This document shows positions 58,082 to 64,000 of a stretch of 64,000 nucleotides of DNA, one piece after another. The translations under genes were made by a program, and so were the position numbers. Under the pieces are notes generated by a model. That model was not told the DNA's origin. It saw only the letters and a list, made by a program, of their open reading frames with translations, and did no database searches. Source of the DNA: Eutypa lata (lineage: Eukaryota > Ascomycota > Sordariomycetes > Xylariales > Diatrypaceae); NCBI GenBank assembly GCA_022661535.1, contig JAKULF010000003.1, positions 4,030,001 to 4,094,000 of the forward strand, given 5' to 3'. Numbering within the stretch: position 1 is the first letter of the stretch; each line of letters begins with the position of its first letter.

Positions 58082-60637
58082 CTAAGCGCCCGGATCCGAC
58101 TCGGGGATCTCCACCTCGCCCTCGGGGTTCAAGTGCTCGACGGGGAGCTCGACGTCCTTGACGGGGTGGAGCAGCATAGGCGGGAGGCACATGCGGCCCT
58201 CGCCGCCGCGCATCTCGCTGACGGAGGAGCCGTCGCGGCTGACGTCCTCGGCGCGCTCGAACTCCTCGCCGCCGTCGTTGTTGACCTTGAGGCCGAGCCA
58301 GCGGCGGTAGACGTTGGGGGCGAAGCCCGAGTTGTAGAACCAGGTGAGGCCGCGGAGGTTGTGCTCGCGGTCGCCGAAGACGGAGGTGCGCGCGCCGCCG
58401 CTGGCCCCGTTGCGGCCCCCGTTGAGCGTCTGCGCGAACAGCGCCGTCGGCCACTCGCGGTCCACGTACAGCGGGTGCGGCGCGAACACCGCCTTGTACC
58501 CGTGCTGCAGCGCCGCCGTCGCCGGCCACATCTCCGGGAACGCGTGGTGCTTCTTGAACGCCGTCTCGCGGTGCATCGTCAGGAGCATCCGCCGCGACAT
58601 CCGCGACGCCGTGATGATCTGCGCCCGCCGCGGCGGCTTCGCCTCCGTCGTGTTGTACCCCGTGATGTCGTCCGCGAGGCCCCACGTCGTGCCCTCCGGG
58701 TCGTAGAGCGGGTTGAACGCGATGTACTCGGCCTCCTCGCCCACCCCCCACGCGTACTTGTCCTTCTCGTAGCTGGTTTCGGGCACTGGGTCGCTGTCCG
58801 GCTCGAACCAGTCGTCGGGGTTCACGGGTCGCTCCGGTCCCCAGATGGGTTTCTCTCCGCCCTTCGCTTGCGCTTGCTTCTCGGAGCCGGGTACACCGTT
58901 CCAGACGTTGTCGGCGCCCTTGGCACCCATCTCCGACTGAACTCGGGCCATCTGCTTGAAATCCTCCCAGGTTCCGTGGACGGAGGGAAGGTAGAAGCGA
59001 GCGTTGCGCTCCCAGAGACCCTTCCGCGGCTGCGCCTTTGCCCAGTTCTCGATCTTGGTGAAGAAATCATAGTAGTGACCAGTGTAACGGATATCCATCT
59101 CCCACTGCCAGAAGTAATCATACTCTGCGTGTTGATAGGCAAAATATTGCATGGCCATTTGTAACCCACGGTAAACACCGTGAACTGGTAGGTCGGGTCC
59201 TCGAGCGAACAGGTCGTAGATACCCTGGTAGAGAGCAAGCATCTGGGTCTCGGTCCACAGGGTGACGAGCCCGTGAAACTCTACGGGTACCGATTCCTCG
59301 ATGCGGCGTTTATAAGTTTCGGCATCCGCCCAAATAGGATGGGCCGCATCGTTCTTGACTTGAACCAGAAGGTGGACATCGTAGCGGCCACCGGACGCCA
59401 GCGAGAGCTCGGATATCAGGGAGCGAAGGTTCATGACATCTTCCTCCCTCCACACGAACTCGTCCCAGCAGCGGATAACAACCGCAGTCCTCGGCAACTG
59501 CTTCCCGATAAGTTTCTTTGCCTTCTCTGATTCTTCCTTGTCATTCTCGTCCTTAGAGACTATATTGGAGACCGACTCGAAGGATTCAGCAAGAGTAGCT
59601 TCGCGTGTCTGAAGGGTTGCATTAAGTCCGTCATCGATGTAGAAACCCTGAGGCGCCGGTTGCCTTTGGGGCAAAGGCTTATACCGATCCATGTTGGCTT
59701 GGTAGCACCGCCTTTGAGTCTCTGCCCAGTCCACCTTCTTCCATTCCACACGTGGCACCTTGTCCCACGTCAACTCGAGGCCTTCTTGCTCGCCATGCTC
59801 TCCTATGCCAAGTCCACCGGTCGTCACGGAATAGCCAAATCCGTAAGGAGAATACCTGCCGTACCGCTCGAAACAGATATCTTCAGGGAAGTTGAAAAGA
59901 TCGTACGAGCCAAGCACATGCTCTGGGAACCCATTCGGTCGTCCATCGAAGTAGCGAACAGGAGGGATGCGAACCTTGTTCTCTTTATCGACGAAACATT
60001 CTTGGATCTCCTCGGGCGAAGTCGTGAAGACGCTCTTTGGGTGACTAGCGAACTCTTTGCTAGCGGGCAAGGAACTTGTCTCGGAGCGTTCGTCGAAGAC
60101 CGGCCCTGTGCTAGTGTTGTTGACAAAACTCAATTTGTCTAGGGGAAGTTCGTCTTCTGGCCGTGGGTATTCAGGGGTATTCTGGGAAAGGGGGACTAAG
60201 TTCCGAACACCACCGTAGTATCTCGTGAGGAAATCGAAAGACTCCCAGACTGGGGGTGCTGCAGGCCCCTTGGTTATTTTCCCCGCGGATATCTTCCAGT
60301 TCTCATGCTGACTCGCCCTAACAAGACCGAATATCAGGAGGAGTATAAATGATAATAAGCCGAGGCAAAGATATCGCACGACCTTGTTCGGCAGGCGATA
60401 GAAGACTGGTCTTGGAGGGATGGCGAAAGCTCTCTTCGGCATCATGGGCGTGGCTGATGATACATTGCGCGAGTTGCCCGGGCTAGGTGATGATGGCTCG
60501 GAGTAATCATCGTAGTCTGAATCTTCGTCGTATGAATCGTTTGAATCTCGTTCCTTTCCCGCCCCGTTCAACTTCTCGTACACTGGTAATCTAGTACTCA
60601 GTCGCGAACGCGACGGCTTCTTCGGGAATACCCCCAT
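58082..60637 (-). CDS. DUF3405 type II membrane protein
   Basis: One uninterrupted frame of 851 residues. It has a basic, Ser/Asp-rich cytosolic tail (1-85), one membrane segment at about 88-107 (YLCLGLLSFILLLIFGLVRA) and a large ordered domain, giving a type II topology with the domain in the secretory lumen. Domain landmarks are RTAVVIRCWDEFVWREEDVM, NLRSLISELSLASGGRYDVH, YDYFWQWEMDIRYTGHYYDF, LWERNARFYLPSVHGTW, DDITGYNTTEAKPPRRAQII and LRGLTWFYNSGFAPNVYRRW. I recognise this as the fungal DUF3405 family. Its activity is not established; a Golgi glycosyltransferase-like fold is a reasonable guess from topology and the WxWEMDxR motif. The C-terminal third is much more GC-rich than the N-terminal half. 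Confidence 0.85.
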   Translation of the reverse strand: MGVFPKKPSRSRLSTRLPVYEKLNGAGKERDSNDSYDEDSDYDDYSEPSSPSPGNSRNVSSATPMMPKRAFAIPPRPVFYRLPNKVVRYLCLGLLSFILLLIFGLVRASQHENWKISAGKITKGPAAPPVWESFDFLTRYYGGVRNLVPLSQNTPEYPRPEDELPLDKLSFVNNTSTGPVFDERSETSSLPASKEFASHPKSVFTTSPEEIQECFVDKENKVRIPPVRYFDGRPNGFPEHVLGSYDLFNFPEDICFERYGRYSPYGFGYSVTTGGLGIGEHGEQEGLELTWDKVPRVEWKKVDWAETQRRCYQANMDRYKPLPQRQPAPQGFYIDDGLNATLQTREATLAESFESVSNIVSKDENDKEESEKAKKLIGKQLPRTAVVIRCWDEFVWREEDVMNLRSLISELSLASGGRYDVHLLVQVKNDAAHPIWADAETYKRRIEESVPVEFHGLVTLWTETQMLALYQGIYDLFARGPDLPVHGVYRGLQMAMQYFAYQHAEYDYFWQWEMDIRYTGHYYDFFTKIENWAKAQPRKGLWERNARFYLPSVHGTWEDFKQMARVQSEMGAKGADNVWNGVPGSEKQAQAKGGEKPIWGPERPVNPDDWFEPDSDPVPETSYEKDKYAWGVGEEAEYIAFNPLYDPEGTTWGLADDITGYNTTEAKPPRRAQIITASRMSRRMLLTMHRETAFKKHHAFPEMWPATAALQHGYKAVFAPHPLYVDREWPTALFAQTLNGGRNGASGGARTSVFGDREHNLRGLTWFYNSGFAPNVYRRWLGLKVNNDGGEEFERAEDVSRDGSSVSEMRGGEGRMCLPPMLLHPVKDVELPVEHLNPEGEVEIPESDPGA

Positions 60638-62941
60638 CGCAGAAAGCGATTGTTGGAGACACGATTCTTCAACAAGTCGATGTCAAATCGAATCTCTCTA
60701 TAAACGTAAAAACTTCTTTATCAACAACGAATTCAAGTCACGATATAAACACTAGATAAACATGAAATTTGGACAATAATGTGACAACAGTTAAATGTAT
60801 ATATATGGAGATACAGACGAAAGTTAAGATACCGGTTTTTTGTTGTTTCTCTGGAAAGGCCCCTTTTACCTATAGTTAACTTGCCGAGCAGCCGCGTGGC
60901 GTAAAACATTAATTGAGACGGACCACTAAAAACATGGCATCAGTGCCACCATTGGCCAAGATTGGCTTATCGGCCTGTTGTCATGAGCAACCACCTGCCC
61001 TCACTCAATACGAAGTAGCACCACATCTCCAGTCCTTATCGATAATTCCGACGGCTGTACGTACGAAGTATCACGAAACCTTATATCTTCTTTGTCATTA
61101 TACATAGATACTACCTAGTAGATAGTTCTCTACATTCGGTACGATATGGCTAACCACATACCTCTCTATACCATAGAGTATATCTAATGGAGTATATCCA
61201 ATAGAGTATGTCAAGGTAGGCAATTGCAAAATTGGAGTTAAGCTGTGTCCCTGGCAGTTATATTTCCAGGCGAATAGCTATCCGACCAAGTAGAAAGGCA
61301 GCCCAATCGGGTCTTATTTCATCGTTACGCCTAGAACGTGCTTTGAAGACACGAGACACGAGCCGCATCAGGGCTGGTGTGTATTGATGGCACTTGAGTA
61401 CATATCTATAGTATACCTAAGTAGGTAACGTCAACCTTGTGCTCCTATATGTATGTACGAGGTATACCCAATGCATGTCTTCCTAGCTCACAATCTAGAC
61501 GAATGACAGGGGGCGTTAACTTTCCTCAGAGACCCCGCAGCAAAATGCGCACAGCTTTGGCGCCTAAGTAGGGGGCGTTTTCGTCACCTGCCTGACTATA
61601 AACTCCTTAGCTAGGTGTATATTCTCGTCACCTACATAGTTATATGTATGCCGAGCGACTTCGTGGCCGTTGCAAGGCTGGTTGATGCATGCTAATCCAT
61701 AGCTCATGTAGCTGCATCGTGAGCTGTCCGGATTGTCACCTCCGTTCTGCAGTCTTAGGGCATGGAGGCGTGCAGCGGGCCATGCTCTTTTTCTATGGGT
61801 TATGGTAGGAAATATGTAGTTGTCTATTATCTATAGGTAGCTTTCTCAACGCCGTGCCACATCATTAGCAAACTATTTAGAGTTACTTGCGGCAAACTAC
61901 TTGAGTTATAGTGGTTTTTGTCGCGAGGGGTCAGTCTCTAACTACACTCTTCAGCGTCATTACGATTATCATCCAGCACTATCGTAGCTTTATGTTATGT
62001 AGTTAAGTATACTTAAAAATAAAGTGAATGCCATCATAATTTGGTAATCTCTCAATTGTCTGACGTCTTAGTCAAACGCCCCGCTCAAGCTTCTCGGTCA
62101 CACAGATAGCTAATAGAAACGGTAAGCTGCTTGGTCGTAACGGTCATACTTACATACATACGTATAACCACATATAATGGAGATTCGTTTCCTTATACCA
62201 TGATTGTGTTCCTACCACTAAACGATTACCACATATTTGACTCTATTGAGACCGCCTAGCGAGACCGCAAGCTAGGTACCTATGCAGGAGTAGCACGGGG
62301 GCGGATATTACTCTGAAGTATCACAGTCCAGGCCAAACCAACCGGACACATAAAGATATCACCTTAATGTAGGTCCTTCGACCACATATGTAGGGGCGCA
62401 CCGATTACGGGAGACTTTGCGACCAGTCACGGGTCTGCGATTTGAGGTCGGCAGTAGAAGTAGGTAGGCTAGGTAGACATGCGTTACCGAGCGAGTAGCT
62501 ACCTGCCTACATACCTACCAACTTGGCAGCTACGTACGGTCCATGTCGTCTATCATTTGACCTCACACACTAAAACGTCAACCTCAGGCGAGGTTCCAAA
62601 AAAAAAAATGAAAATTCGTCCCTTCTTCGTTTTTATCTTATATAAAGAGCACCTTCCAGCTTAGTACCTCTAGAAGTTTGCAAGTGCAAGAATGACGGCA
62701 TACAACACAAACATTCTATGGCTTCCAACTAGGCCTACATCAAGAGTAAGGGTTTCTTTTACATTCCTGCTTTTCACTTTTCTCATACCCTACATCTAAG
62801 ACACGCAAGCGCACATACACACATCAATACACACACATCGTCGTCGTCATCATCGTCGATCGATGTGTCTGTCTTTCTTAAGTCTTCGTGTGTTCATACA
62901 ATTAGCTCTGTAGCCCACCTCATCTTCCTACAGCTACAGCC
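60638..62941. other. Intergenic region, divergent promoters
   Basis: About 2.3 kb between divergent genes. It contains TAGGTA/ACCTA clusters near 61415 and 62460-62520, and a CACACA/ACATACAC tract followed by CGTCGTCGTCATCATCGTCG near 62,810-62,860, just before the luciferase-domain gene. No gene is supported. Confidence 0.55.
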
Positions 62942-63013
62942 ATGTCTATCTCCTTTACCCACACCAAGACATCCACGCCAGTCTCGACCATCGAGGCATG
63001 TCCTAGTCATCAT

Positions 63014-63048
<35 letters not shown>

Positions 63049-63880
63049 TGCAGAGTCCGTGACCATCACGTGGACCATCCGCCAGGACCCTCTCACGGTA
63101 ACCCTACACGGGCCTGCGATCTTCGCGCTAGCCGTCGCCCTCATCCTCAGCGTGCACTTCCTCCCGCCCGTCGTCGTAGCCGTCCTCGTCGGCGCGGTGC
63201 CCGTCCTCCTGGCGATCCACAACGACTTCCTGAACTACCTCAAGCTCGGCCCGGGCGGCACCCCCCCTACCGTAGCCGGCTACCTGCGAATCAACTGGTA
63301 CAAGCTCTGGGCGCTACGCACGCCCTTCGAGCCCCTGAAGACGGACCCGCACGTCGAGCCCGCGGCCGGCATCCTGCACAGGACCCCCTTGCCGTTCCGG
63401 TGCGGACCGCACCCGACGGTCGTCGGGATCGCGCCGCAGCGGCAGACGGACCAGTTCGGTTCGCGGGCGTGCTACCTGGCGCTGCGGCGGGTCCTGTCCA
63501 CCCACGCCACGAAGCACGCCAGTGACCTGGGTGTCGGGACGTCGTGCTTCGAGAAGCACGGGCTCGGCCTCTTCGCGCGCTTCCCCGTCAACAACACGTG
63601 CCAGGGGGAGATATGCCACGTCCACGACTCGGACCACTCGCTCCACCTCAACCTGCACCCGGACGACGCGCGCGAGGTGCTAGCCAAGGGCTGGGGCCAG
63701 CGCCACCCGCTGACGGCCCGGTGCGCCCTCTTCCGCATGCCCGTCCCCCGCAACTTCACCATGGTCTACGCCCCGCGCACCGTCGACGAGCTCCACATCG
63801 TGTGCCGGATCGTCCAGGCCGCCGGCTGGTGGGTGATGGCGAAGGACCTGGAGATGGACGTCACGGAGAAGGGTGACTAG
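62942..63880 (+). CDS. Luciferase-domain membrane protein with polyglutamine run
   Basis: One frame of 312 residues. The N-terminus has a run of 11 Gln (residues 25-35) coded by nine CAG flanked by CAA. A hydrophobic region at about 57-92 (AIFALAVALILSVHFLPPV, VVAVLVGAVPVLLAI) probably makes one or two membrane segments. The conserved part near the C-terminus reads EICHVHDSDHSLHLNLHPDD, AREVLAKGWGQRHPLT, RNFTMVYAPRTVDELHIVCR and IVQAAGWWV. This is the pattern of the Pfam Luciferase domain, a name given by similarity; no light production should be assumed. Such proteins are common, uncharacterised genes in ascomycetes. The HVHxxDxSLHLxLHPxDA segment is rich in His and Asp, which suggests a metal or small-ligand site (inference). 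Coding is strongly GC-rich. Confidence 0.75.
63014..63046 (+). repeat. CAG/CAA repeat coding 11 glutamines
   Basis: One CAA, nine CAG and one CAA in the frame of the luciferase-domain protein. Confidence 0.92.
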
Positions 63881-64000
63881 GTAGTTAGATTGTGTGGGGG
63901 GTTTTGTTGAGTAAGGATGGAGCGAAGCGAGGGGGCCAGCGATCATTATTAGACAACAGAATCATAATAGCAAGCAAGATTTTAGTTTCTACGTTGTTCT
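63881..64000. other. 3' flank of the luciferase-domain gene
   Basis: 120 bp to the window edge, no feature seen. Confidence 0.5.

Noticed and set aside
1..64000. CRISPR array, bacterial operons, insertion sequences
   Set aside because: The sequence is clearly nuclear fungal; no spaced direct repeats of CRISPR type are present.
1..64000. Secondary-metabolite gene cluster
   Set aside because: No polyketide synthase, peptide synthetase, terpene cyclase or tailoring genes; the genes are housekeeping.

Overview
The window is from a filamentous ascomycete (Pezizomycotina, most likely a Sordariomycete; order not resolvable). The genes have small introns, mostly 45-100 nt, with fungal GTRNGT donors and CTAAC/CTGAC branch points. 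The proteins are typical fungal ones: Lrg1-type LIM-RhoGAP, Prp5, a Zap1/ZafA-type zinc regulator, a DUF3405 membrane protein and a luciferase-domain protein. An island of almost pure A/T carries the mark of repeat-induced point mutation (RIP). There are no operons, CRISPR arrays or bacterial features.

Layout. 1-244: C-terminal end of an Erg26-like sterol dehydrogenase. 2.1-5.8 kb (-): LIM-RhoGAP of Lrg1 type. 8.3-9.8 kb (+): unrecognised 475-residue protein. 10.8-11.8 kb (-): mitochondrial double HMG-box protein. 12.7-16.5 kb (+): Prp5 splicing helicase. 16.9-17.5 kb (-): small, probably myristoylated MGNICGK protein. 19.7-21.5 kb (+): Zap1/ZafA-like C2H2 factor. 23.7-24.6 kb (-): ribosomal protein L35, with an overlapping upstream reading frame to 24,983. 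26.2-27.1 kb (+): Golgi SNARE Gos1. 27.7-28.7 kb (-): Atp10. 29.1-30.8 kb (+): branched-chain 2-oxo-acid dehydrogenase E2. 32.7-33.7 kb (-): gluconokinase. 36.1-46.5 kb: RIP-degraded island with two recognisable tandem arrays. 48.6-51.2 kb (+): dipeptidyl peptidase III. 52.0-52.9 kb (-): ribosomal protein L6. 53.6-55.2 kb (+): Rpn13. 55.8-57.2 kb (-): glycine-cleavage T protein. 58.1-60.6 kb (-): DUF3405 protein. 62.9-63.9 kb (+): luciferase-domain protein with a polyglutamine run.

Most genes are housekeeping and do not form one pathway. Several act in mitochondria: the HMG-box protein, Atp10, E2, the T protein and perhaps a long form of DPP III. Atp10 and E2 are divergent across about 411 bp. 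Intergenic DNA is rich in the tetranucleotides CCTA/TAGG and in ACAT steps.

The most unusual items are: the island, whose surviving C and G sit largely in CpG and which keeps a 126-bp and a 39-bp tandem array, the latter still readable as a 13-codon repeat; a long upstream frame that runs over the RPL35 start codon; terminal micro-exons in RPL35; a DPP III splice junction that cannot be closed with one ordinary GT-AG intron; and a repeated shift from balanced to very GC-rich codon use toward the 3' end of several genes.
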